A stretch of 64,000 bases of DNA, taken from assembly GCF_030867095.1 (NCBI RefSeq), contig NC_081826.1:40960001-41024000 (forward strand). Reading direction: 5' to 3'. The notes beneath the pieces are model-generated. The model did no database searches. It saw only the letters and a program-made list of their open reading frames with translations, and had not been told where the DNA came from. The DNA is from Alligator mississippiensis (taxonomy: Eukaryota > Chordata > Crocodylia > Alligatoridae). A program made the position numbers and the translations under genes. Within the stretch, counting starts at the first letter, position 1, and each line of letters begins with the position of its first letter. Shown piece by piece: positions 54,899 to 64,000 of the stretch.

Positions 54899-57500
54899 TG
54901 TTACTTTAAGGGGAAAAGCAGCAGCAGAGAGTTCCTCAGGTGGAGGGAAATACTGCCCTTAATGAACTGGCTGCAGGGGAGTAGGCAACCAGAGGCCAAA
55001 GACTACAAGCAGCTATTGCACGGGCAGGCAATTATTTCAGGTGGAGGGCTGCTTACCCAGTTTTGGCAGGCTGTTGAGGGCCATATGGGTAGCCCCACCA
55101 CTTGATAGGTGCTCCGCCCCTTGACTGGTGCCCCGCCCCCTGGTCACCGTCTTGGGACCAATGTCCCAGTGTTTTGGGACCAATGATCCAGGGCCAGCAC
55201 TGGTGGGGCCCAAAGCAGAGCACAGGCTGGCAGGGGTCTGTGGAGCCAGGCTGAGCTGCACCAGCAGGGAGAGGGGGGAGCTGGCCCCACTCCATAGAGC
55301 CCCTGCCAGCTGGGACCCCGCGCTCCTGCCACCCTGCTCTGTGTGTCCCACTGGCACTGGCCCTGGGACACTGGTGCGGTCCCTGTGTTCCTGCTGGCTC
55401 CCGCGCCCACTCACACCCAGTGCCCCCCAGCCCTGCAACACAGGTAGGGGGCAGTGCACAGCCCCAACCCCATGCTTGTTGGCAAGGAAGAAGCTGGTGC
55501 TGAGTGCAGGGAAAAGCAGCCCCTTGCCCGCCCCATGGCTAGCACTCCCTGCTGCAGGCACTCACAGCCCATGTGGGGCTGTCCTGAGCAGGCGCAGGCA
55601 GCCCCATGAAGGCTGCAAGCAGGTACAGCACAGGGTGCTGGCCATGGGGTGAGTGAGGGGCCGCTTTTCCGCATGCTCAGCACCAGCTTGTAACCCGCCC
55701 CGCTGCCAGCCTGGGCTTCAAGCTGGCTCTGGGCTTGCCCATCAGCAGTAGCAGCTCTGGCCCCCACTGCTTACCGTGCCGGGCAATGTTGGCTGCTACT
55801 GCCCACCTGGAGCTTGCGCACTGGGCAGTGCACAGGCGACAGTGGCAAACACTGCCCAGTGTGGCAAGTGGGGGGGCCGCAGCTGCTGTAACCACACACA
55901 GCACCGACAGGCAAGGACTGGAGCTGGTGTGGGGCCCAGGCTGGCTGCGGGGGGGGCCAGGTTACAAGGTGGTGCTGAGTGTAGTGGGGGTGGTGAAAGT
56001 GACCTCATGCCCACCCTGTGCCCAGTGCCCCATGCTGCAGCCACTTGCAGCCCACCTGGGGCTGCCTGTGCCTGCTCCAGACAGCCCCGCATGGGCTGCG
56101 AGTGGGTGCAACGCACCGGCCATGGGGCAGGCGAGGGGCCACTTTCCTCTGCATCGGGAAGGAGCCTGGGGAAAAGCTGAGCATGGGGAAAAGTGGTCCC
56201 TACCCTGCCCTATGGCTGCTGCTCCCTGCTGCAGCCACTCGCAGCCCATGGGGCTGTCTGGAGCAGGCACAAGCAGCCCCATGTGGGCTGCGAGTGGCTG
56301 CAGTGCGGGATGCCGGCCATGGAGCAGGCAAGGGGCCGCTTTCCCCCCACCCATGCTCAGCTTTTCCCCGGGCTCCTCCTCTGCCCTTTCCCCCACTTCC
56401 ACCTTACTTGAGGTCCTGGCACCATTGGGGCAGCCATGTGATCCCAGGCCAGAAGCCCCTGCTAGGGCTTCCAGCTGCGGGGGCAGGGCCAGGCAGGCCC
56501 TGCTGTTGTGGTATCCCACCATGCTTCCCCTGGGTCCTACTGCCCTTGGTTCCTGTATTAATTTTCTAAATTTTTTAGGGGCCCCATGGGTTGGATAGAA
56601 CGGCCTCATGGGCCAGATCTAGCCCATGGGCCATATTTTGCCCACCCCTGACCTATTGCAATGTTAGCCTCTCTGCAGTAAGACAATAGGGCAGAGCCCT
56701 GCTTGGGCAGCAAGAGCACTGCTAAAACAGTCAAAGCAGCAGTGGCAAGCTGCCCTGGCTCTAATTGTAAACCTCTGTGGGTGGCTGGAGAACCACCTGA
56801 CCAGAAGGGGCAGGGCTTGGGAGGCATATAAACCCAGGGCCAGAGCCTGGGCAGGCAGCCTGGCCCTAGATACTACAGGGGGAAGAGTTCTGTAGCAAGA
56901 CAGTTTTGGCTGAGCTAATGTCTGAGATCCTGTTCCACTTGGGAACTGAAACTAAGGGGCTGAGGCCTTGTACGGAGTAGGGACTCAGGATGAGGGGGAT
57001 TTTGTTATACAACCAGTGGGCTTAGAATTTTGTTACAGCCAGGGGGATTATATTTTGGTTTGTGGTTTATGCTGGTGGACTGAATGTGTCTAGAGAGGGA
57101 GGAAGGAGATCACATAATGTCAGAAGGGCACATAGTGTTTTGATCTCTGCCAGGGGCTGGGCTTACAATGCAGGCATGTGGTATTGCCTTGGGGGTGAGG
57201 TACCCCATGTAAGTGATGACTAGTGACATCTGTGAGACATGGGGTTCAGAGCCCACTAAACTAGCCATTAAAGGAATTAGCGTGAGAGTGAAGACAGGCT
57301 GGGAGTGCCCTACCTGATGCTTGTGAGCAGGGTGGGGACCAGTGGGGTTTGGGAGGAATCTATAGACTAAGAGGAGACAGTCACTCTGGGACCCTGGGGG
57401 CAACCTCTCTTTTTTCCAATAAAATATTAACAGCACCTTGAGGTAGGCGAGGGAGCAAAAGCTCAGAGAACAAGTTGCGAGGTTACCAGAGCACAACACA
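54899..57500 (+). mobile_element. Gypsy/ERV-like LTR (plus), split by a hAT element
   Basis: Pieces 54899-55020 and 56653 to about 57500. The second piece has TATAAA at 56827-56832 within GGAGGCATATAAACCCAGGG, and AATAAA at 57418-57423, the spacing expected of U3 promoter and R poly(A) signal. The left end may start TGTTACTTTAAGG (54899), the right end near CACAACA (57500). No internal coding region adjoins it, so it looks like a solo LTR. Family not determined. Confidence 0.55.
55021..56652. mobile_element. Large GC-rich hAT element (1.63 kb), 8-bp target duplication
   Basis: The right end inverted reads CAGGGGTGGGCAAAATATGG, a classical hAT terminal repeat; the left end is a decayed CGGGCAGGCAATTATTTC. 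CTATTGCA at 55013-55020 and 56653-56660 is identical. The interior is GC-rich, with several copies of a palindromic unit (around 55555, 56035 and 56230-56310: CTGCAGCCACTCGCAGCCC and its inverse). Open frames up to 287 codons on both strands lack protein motifs and follow the repeats, so I do not call them genes. Confidence 0.85.
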
Positions 57501-58553
57501 GCCACCTCATGATGTGGTCCTGCTACAGACCCATTTATTAACTATTAAATACAGATGCCAGTGGATCAAGTTCCAAGTTGAATCAGGAACTCTACCAGGT
57601 TCAAGGGTCCCCCATCTTTGAAAAATGTGTCCTATCCTGAAGAAAAAAAATAAAGCTGTTATCCAAAAGCAGCTGAGGGGGTATCTGCTGGAGCACTTTC
57701 TAGAGGTCATCTTTGAGCATGTGAGGCACACTTCTGTTCCGGCTCTGTGTGCTTCAGAGGACAGAATCCTTAAGGGATAGAGACCAGGACCTCATTGTGC
57801 TGCTCTGCTCAGAACCATCCCTCTTCTCCTCCACTAGTGATGCTCCAGCATTCAAGATGCTTGCTTGCAGCCCTACCATGTCTGACAGGATGTTTCCTTG
57901 GCAAGACCTACCCTCCTCTCCATCTATCTCACCCAGAGACATGCCTACACACACAGATCTAGTACAGGGGTCTATCTGGCTCCAGCCTCAGCAGAGTGAC
58001 ATCTCTCTGTATTCTACAACAGCAGCTCTCTTTACACTGCTGTATGGTTACAAGCCATAAAACAGTCATTACCTCTATTTATTACAGGAAAGGGCATTTT
58101 TTCCCCAGGAGCACCTCTTTCTTTTGGTTCATGCTATTGGGTGTGTCGAGGAAACTGGTGGTTAATAAACCCATCCCTTAATGTCCTGTTTAATCTTGTG
58201 GCCAGGGGCAAAGAAGGCTGAAAATTCACATGGAGCTAAGAGTCATTCTGGGGACAAACAGACAGGCTCTGAAAGGGACAATTTGTACCTACTAGAGCTT
58301 GTTTCCTAGTCCTTACCACTGTTCACTTGCAGGAACTGCACCTGGCTTTGGCTGTCTCAGTTCCCAAGAAGCAACTGGCTGTAAAAATGTACACATCTGG
58401 GTTGGAGTTCCCATCTTGGTTCTTGCCTTCCTCCTCTTCTGAAATAGTGTTTTCTATAGGAGAGACCACTCATGATCCTCATTTCTTGGGTGTCCCATAG
58501 GTTCTCTTGCATCCTCCTCTCTCTCCCCCACTGGAACTGGAGGGGTCTGAAGG
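57501..58553. other. Intergenic stretch, nothing recognised
   Basis: Mixed composition, open frames up to 103 codons without motifs. Confidence 0.4.
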
Positions 58554-58561
58554 GACTAGAG

Positions 58562-59200
58562 CAGTGGTTCCCAAACTGCAGCTCATGACCCCAAATGGCA
58601 CCACAACATCAGCAGATGGGGTCACGATAAATGTGCCCCCTGAGATTTCTGTGCCCACAGCAGGATGCAGGGCTGCAGCTGGGTGGACTAGCTCCAGGCA
58701 AGAGCTGCCTCTGTGGCCCAGCAGGTAGGACCCATTGTGGGAGGGAATGCCGCACCACCATGGCCACCAAGGTGAGGCATAGCAATGGTGGCAGTGCAGA
58801 GTTGTGTCCACGCTGCTGCCAGCAGGGGACGCCTCAGCTTAGCAGCTACGGTGGTGTGACATGGCATGGTGCTCCTGCCCTCCCATGTCAGGTCCTGCCC
58901 ACTGGGCTGTGGAGCCCCTGGGGGGAGGGTAACAGGGCAGGGAGCCCAAGCCTACAGCGGAAAGCCTGCATCCTCCTCCCCAACATGGGCTCCACTCCAG
59001 CAGTGCTGCCCACAGGGGAGGGGACCAGGTGGGGTGGTAGAAGTCAGGATCTGCACTCTGCTCTGGACACAGCAGCCACTGGTTTCCATGGGTGGCAGCC
59101 AAGGCTTGGGTGTTGCTGATGGGGCCAGGGGACTATGGGCCCATGCTGAGGAAATGGGGTCATAAATGGGGTCACACTGAGGAAAAGTTTGGGAAGCACG
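58562..59200. mobile_element. hAT element (639 bp), CAGTGGTTCCCAAACT end
   Basis: Left end CAGTGGTTCCCAAACTGCAG; inverted right end CGTGCTTCCCAAACTTTTCC. Flanks GACTAGAG (58554-58561) and GACTAAAG (59201-59208) match 7/8. GGGGTCA and its inverse recur near both ends. No transposase. Confidence 0.88.
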
Positions 59201-59905
59201 GACTAAAGGCTGAGGAGCTGCAATTCCAGTTCCAGTGGCAAATGCCTTGGATCATAGGATCATACTGCTGCACAGGGGCCTCATCCCAGCAGGGCAGGGA
59301 ACTGGGGGCTATAGCAGGGCCCCAGGAACACCCTAAGTACTGGAAATGGCTGGGGCACCAGGAACTACCCAAGTAGCAGGAGCTCCAACACTGTAGGTGG
59401 TACTGACACCGCTGTTCCTGGCATTCAGGGGTGGATGACAGAGGCAGTCTGGGGGACAGAGGGGTCTACCTGGCTCCAGCACTAGCAGGGTGACATCTCT
59501 CTGCACCTTATGACATACAAACCAGTGGTCCATAAGAATGCTTTCAGAAACAGCATTAGTGTAGTACCAATTTTCTCAGAACAAGCCATGTACTTTGGAA
59601 TGAGAAAGTACTTGCAAATTACTATAAATTAGGGCAGATGAAAAGAACAGGGTAAAATTAGCGTTTACAAAGTGAGTATAAAAAAAGTGTTATATTTTGT
59701 TCATACTCACAATGGAGAAAGAAAATTAGGAAATTCAGGCAAAATACGTTTTAAAAACGGCTCCATCTGCATCCGTTACTAATATGGTTAGAAACTGATT
59801 CAGACTGATTTAGCTTTACATTAAAAAAAACAAAACAGTGTTCTTACCTGGGTTGACATCTACATAGCATCCTCTTTCTGAACTCTACTTATAAGTATTT
59901 GTGAG

Positions 59906-60180
59906 CATGGGCAGAACCAGGATTTTGAAGAAGGGAGCGCAGATGGTCTGGTGCGTTGTCCTATAACATAGCACATATTTTTCTCCAGGTAAAAAGAAGC
60001 TAGAAGAGTTCAGAAGGCACTAGGTAGATTTTAACAAGTCATGAATTCAGGTAATGCTCTCATTGCTGCCCGAACAGAAATGGTGCTGCCACTGCTGTGC
60101 AGTTCGTTTTAAACTTTGAGTGGAGCAGGAATCAAAGCGGGGTGCAAGTATACCAGTGCAACCCCCTGGATCCACCCTTG
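59906..60180. mobile_element. hAT-like element (275 bp), relative of 47551-48081
   Basis: Left end CATGGGCAGAACCAGGATTTTG; inverted right end CAAGGGTGGATCCAGGGGG. Flanks TTTGTGAG (59898-59905) and GTTGTGAC (60181-60188) match 6/8. Confidence 0.65.
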
Positions 60181-60897
60181 GTTGTGACAGGTTAAACTGT
60201 ATTTAAAATAAGTTAGTTTCTAGTGGTCCTACATTATAACTCACAACCATGCATGTGGTTAACAGAGTGAAGGATTTTTTAAAAGCTGATTTTTTAAAAA
60301 AATTGTGACTCTAGTTATTTTTTCCTATCATTTATGCCACAGTGACTAAACATCATCCAATAACATTTTACGACTGCCAGAATTCAAGATGGATTTAAAG
60401 ATCATTAATTTCCATCATAGAGCAAACATCAAGGCATTTTTGAGATTTTTTTTTTATCATGCAGAGATGATGTTAGAAACTTCTAGACTTGGCATGATAA
60501 AGCAGCCTTCTCTGTGACTTCTGAATGCTACAGTTGAATACACATGTAATTAGGCAAGTTCTCAAATTCCAGCATTTCACAGTGAAGGATAAAAATAGGA
60601 GAGGATTGACCTGTTTTTAATTGTCTTCTGTTCTTTGAGAAGTAGTTGAGATGCGTGCAGGCCTCTATCTGTCCCTACTCTTGGGGTTCATCGTTCATGG
60701 GTGGCCTGATGGCAATCAGTAGGATGGCTTTTCTGAGTAAAGTTACTAGTGTGACTGAGTTGCAGAATGGAGTCCATTGATTCAGAAACCTGTCTACATG
60801 CTTTAAAGATGCTTGCTACTTTTGGAGCACCACTGTGTAATGGGTTTTAAAACACTCCAGATTTGAAAATCCATCTTGTTAAAATGTTTTACTCCAT

Positions 60898-61748
60898 TGA
60901 CACAAAGCTATGGGGAGATGTGGACACGCCAGAGGGCAGGGAACAGCTGCAGGCAGACCTGGATAGGTTGGACAAGTGGGCAGAAAACAACAGAATGCAG
61001 TTCAACAAGGAGAAATGCAAGGTGCTGCACCTAGGAAGGAAAAATGTCCAGCACACCTACAGCCTAGGGAATGACCTGCTGGGTGGCACAGAGGTGGAAA
61101 GGGATCTTGGAGTCCTAGTGGACTCCAAGATGAACATGAGCCGGCAGCGTGACGAAGCCATCAAAAAAGCCAATGGCACTTTATCGTGCATCAGCAGATG
61201 CATGACGAATAGGTCCAAGGAGGTGATACTTCCCCTCTATCAGGCGCTGGTCAGACCGCAGTTGGATTACTGCGTGCAATTCTGGGCGCCACACTTCAAG
61301 AAGGATGCGGATAACCTGGAGAGGGTCCAGAGAAGGGCCACCCTACGAGGAGAGACTAGAGAAACTGGACCTTTTCAGCCTCCACAAGAGAAGGTTGAGA
61401 GGGGACCTTGTGGCTGCCTATGAGTTCATCACGGGGGCACAGAAGGGAATTGGTGAGTATTTATTCACCAAGGCACCCCCGGGGGTTACAAGAAACAATG
61501 GCCACAAGCTAGCAGAGAGCAGATTTAGATTGGACATTAGGAAGAACTTCTTCACAGTTCGAGTGGCCAAGGTCTGGAACGGGCTCCCAAGGGAGGTGGT
61601 GCTCTCCCCTACCCTGGGGGTTTTCAAGAGGAGGTTGGATGAGTATCTAGCTGGGGTCATCTAGACCCAGCACTCTTTCCTGCTTATGCAGGGGGTCGGA
61701 CTCGATGATCTATTGAGGTCCCTTCCGACCCTAACATCTATGAATCGG
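60898..61748 (+). mobile_element. CR1 copy G, young, 5'-truncated (~850 bp)
   Basis: Begins at DTKLWGDVDTPEGREQLQAD just after the catalytic FADD and runs to the tail CTAACATCTATGAAT. Open to about 61335, where a deletion around RATLRGET shifts frame and removes the MVKGLQ..PYEVR segment. The C-terminus is then open to GVI and the stop at 61662-61664. Very similar to copy B. Confidence 0.92.
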
Positions 61749-62084
61749 TTTTGAAACACAAGCTCTTCCCCATAGAAATGTTTGTCTGAGAAAGTGATGC
61801 CTGGAACTTCATGAAGTTCACCTTGCTGTTGCCTTCCCTTGTTCCCTGGCTGGGATGACATTTAATTATTTCCTGAAGATACAGCTTGTAAATCCTACTG
61901 AGCTCTATGCTGCATTTCAGAGATCCAGCTTCTTTACCATTCTTCCTGCATTCCTACCCCCAGAAGCAGCACCTTTTAGAAAAGCCCAACTATGCTGCAT
62001 TTATTATCAGTCTCAAAAAGGTTTTTTTTGTTGTTTTTTTTTATCATGGGTGAGTTTTAATCAGCAGTTATTTTATATTTCCAT

Positions 62085-62525
62085 CTAGATCATTGATGAG
62101 AATGTCAAACATCATCAGGTCCAGTACCAGTCCTTGCAGAATCTCCCCATTGATGATGATTATTTTGAGATGTGTTGTTCAGCCAGTTCTTAATCAATGC
62201 AATACTGATCTTGCCCAAGTCTCATTTGTAAACAGTATTGTCATAGAGAGCTCAGTGAAATGCCTTACAAAATATCTCATTTTATTCTACCCTCACAGTT
62301 ATCACTAATCAGCCAAACTGCTGATCTTCTCAAGGAATGAAATCAGATTTGTTGGACAAAACCCACTGTTCATGAAACGTTGATTGGCATTAATTATATC
62401 TGCATTCTTTTAATCACTATTTATTGAATCCCATATCAGTCTTCACATTATTTTTGTCCAGCCTTGCTGTGAGACTTACTGGTACATAATTATACAGATG
62501 ACACTGCATTCCTTTTTTGAAAATT
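62085..62525 (-). pseudogene. Ancient CR1/L2/L3-clade RT remnant (minus)
   Basis: On the minus strand, SLTARLD (near 62470-62450), NANQRFMNSGFCPTNLISFLE (near 62395-62335) and later NWLNNTSQNN and GDSARTGTGP correspond to SLTS..GK, NQHGF..GRSC.TNLISF, NWL..R.Q and GVPQGSVLGP of CR1-like RTs. Many deletions and stops. Confidence 0.6.
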
Positions 62526-62533
62526 GATAGTAC

Positions 62534-63492
62534 TGTAGTGGGCCAGTAGGGGGTGCTCCTGCACTGATCCACCCACCTCACTGTGCTGGAACACCTTCCA
62601 GGCTCCGACTGCCTCCCTGGGGGTGCCTCATGTCCGGCCGACCCCCTTTCTGGAGCACACCCGCTAGCCTGGGGGTAGAGCTGCCATCACCCAGGGACGG
62701 GCTTGATTCTGGCTCTGCATACCCTGGGAAACACAGGCCTAGTAGCCCTTGAGGGTACTTGACTCACTTCAAGAACCTGGGGTGCTTCCCTCAGTCAGAA
62801 GCACAAGTAGTGGTCTCCCTTAGTCAGCTAAACCAAGGGGATCCCAAGGCATAATCTAGACCCACTCCCAATAAGTCTCCCATGCTAGGTACAAAGGAGA
62901 ACTTTATTGGTTACAAGGAGTAGGGTTGGAATAGGGTACAGAGTTGAGTAGTATCAGAGAAATCCCATAGAGCAAACAGGGTGGCTGGAGTAGCCTTTGA
63001 TCACACATCTGAGTTTCTGCAAGCTATACATCTAGTGAGATATCAGGTAACTTACTCATAAGTATCATCCAGAGGCAGGTGGAGGTTCCCTCTGGAGGCA
63101 GGCAGCTCCTTGATCATGAGTTTTGAGAGAGAGCAAGTTCCAGATGGTCCAGATCCTCTCTCTCTGAGTTTTCATCATGGTTACTGCCCCTTGCTCCTGG
63201 GCAGTCCTTAACTTATATAGCCCTTATGACCTCATTTACCTGGCCCAATGGAGGCCAGCACCTGTTGGCGGTCAACCAGCTAATTTGAAATGCATCACTG
63301 GTTGTTGGGCAGACTGGCAATCTCCAGCCCACCAGGAAGCCCAAGCCTCTCACCCAGGTATGTGATGCCAGTCACGTAGGCAGAGGGAGCAGGTTTCCCC
63401 CCTCCCTCAGGAATGTATCCAGCTCAGATTACCTAAAGAGATAGGGTAAGGCGTGTACCCTCTGCAGGGCCTATACTAACCAAATTGTCACA
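62534..63492 (-). mobile_element. Solo LTR (minus), ~959 bp
   Basis: It starts TGTAGTGGGCC and ends TTGTCACA on the plus strand, i.e. TG...CA. On the minus strand, GGGCTATATAAGTTAAGG (TATATAAG at 63219-63212) is followed about 310 bp later by AATAAAGTTCTCC (AATAAA at 62908-62903), giving the U3-R-U5 order. No internal region and no clear target duplication were found. Family (Gypsy or ERV) unassigned. Confidence 0.6.
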
Positions 63493-64000
63493 GAGCAGAG
63501 TTTTTGGGGAGAAACAGAGGTGGCCTTCTGCCACAAGTATATTAACACTTTTCCAATGTTCTGGAATTTTCAAGTATTGCCATTTTATTAGAATGGAACA
63601 AGAATAGGCTAAAGATTTCCTTTGCCAGCTCTAGAGACTTTGGGAAAAAGTTACCTGGGTCTATCTAGATGCATGTTAACATTCTTCTTGCTCAGTAAGG
63701 AACTGAGAAGTATTCCTTTATTCTCATGTGATGTAAGCAGATCTTCTAGATATTACCAAAACCAGAAAAGTATTTGCTGTATGTATGTCCATAGTGCCTT
63801 TTCTGCATCATCAATTTTACCATCCCCCATCCAGTAAGGACCCTATAGTTTTGCTAGAATTTTTGTTCCTAATACTTTTTTTTAAAACTCCATCATGCTG
63901 TCCTTAGTCTTGACAGAAATGCCTTTAGATCCCCCTATCCATTTTCTATACTTTGTAACTTCTTTATATATAATTGTTTCTCCCATTTATTATGCAACTC
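63493..64000. other. Terminal stretch, nothing certain
   Basis: A/T-rich. A minus-strand reading near 63840-63700 (GKIDDAEKA...) faintly recalls the LINE linker before the RT, but it is too short to call. Confidence 0.3.

Noticed and set aside
55021..56652. Long open frames (up to 287 codons plus, 215 codons minus) as genes
   Set aside because: They occupy a GC-rich, palindromic hAT element, are open on both strands, and show no domain motifs or splice signals.
63620..63850. Ancient LINE linker region (minus)
   Set aside because: A GKIDDAEKA-like reading is too short and isolated to support.
1..64000. CRISPR array, tRNA or rRNA genes
   Set aside because: No regularly spaced short repeats and no convincing tRNA A/B-box cloverleaf or rRNA segment seen. 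One TTTGAACCC near 41156 lacks a matching structure.
42000..64000. Exons of the expected upstream neighbour (MTDH in mammals)
   Set aside because: I looked for lysine-rich coding exons on the minus strand with splice sites and found none; the neighbour is probably beyond the window.

Overview
This window is vertebrate nuclear DNA. The dense CR1 LINEs, non-autonomous hAT transposons, Gypsy/ERV-type LTRs and a Penelope-like element suggest a sauropsid. CR1 3' tails ending in CTATGAA-type repeats point to a crocodilian (alligator-like), with turtle as the alternative; the species is inferred, not shown. I find no operons, CRISPR arrays or bacterial genes.

The one host gene I can support is LAPTM4B, on the minus strand. 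Coding exon 1 is at 41557-41655 and exon 2 at 14000-14111. Both have canonical splice sites and the phases join correctly (0, then 1). The promoter lies in a CpG island (about 41170-42000) with a run of GC boxes and a CACGTG E-box. Positions 14112-41556 are therefore intron 1 (27.4 kb) and 1-13999 the start of intron 2. Later exons lie outside the window. Positions above about 42000 are upstream intergenic sequence.

Intron 2 (1-13999) holds a MITE, a nested block at 1045-7290 (a plus-strand CR1 broken by a younger minus-strand CR1 and by an unclassified 1.385-kb insertion with a CCGAC target duplication), an old CR1 piece, a 773-bp terminal-inverted-repeat element and a palindromic repeat. 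Intron 1 holds several truncated CR1s, a second nested CR1-in-CR1 block (20110-26553) keeping part of ORF1 (esterase-like) and most of ORF2, hAT elements with 8-bp target duplications, and a hairpin with arms of about 145 bp (30441-30749).

The upstream flank (42-64 kb) holds an old CR1, LTR-like repeats with polyadenylation signals and TATA boxes, a decayed Penelope-like element with RT and GIY-YIG remnants (52125-54085), a Gypsy-like LTR split by a 1.6-kb hAT element, further hAT elements, a young truncated CR1 and a solo LTR. Single-copy stretches between them show no coding evidence. I see no new multi-gene system. The most unusual structures are the long hairpin, the unclassified CCGAC-flanked insertion, the foldback hAT element and the Penelope-like remnant with its internal direct repeat.
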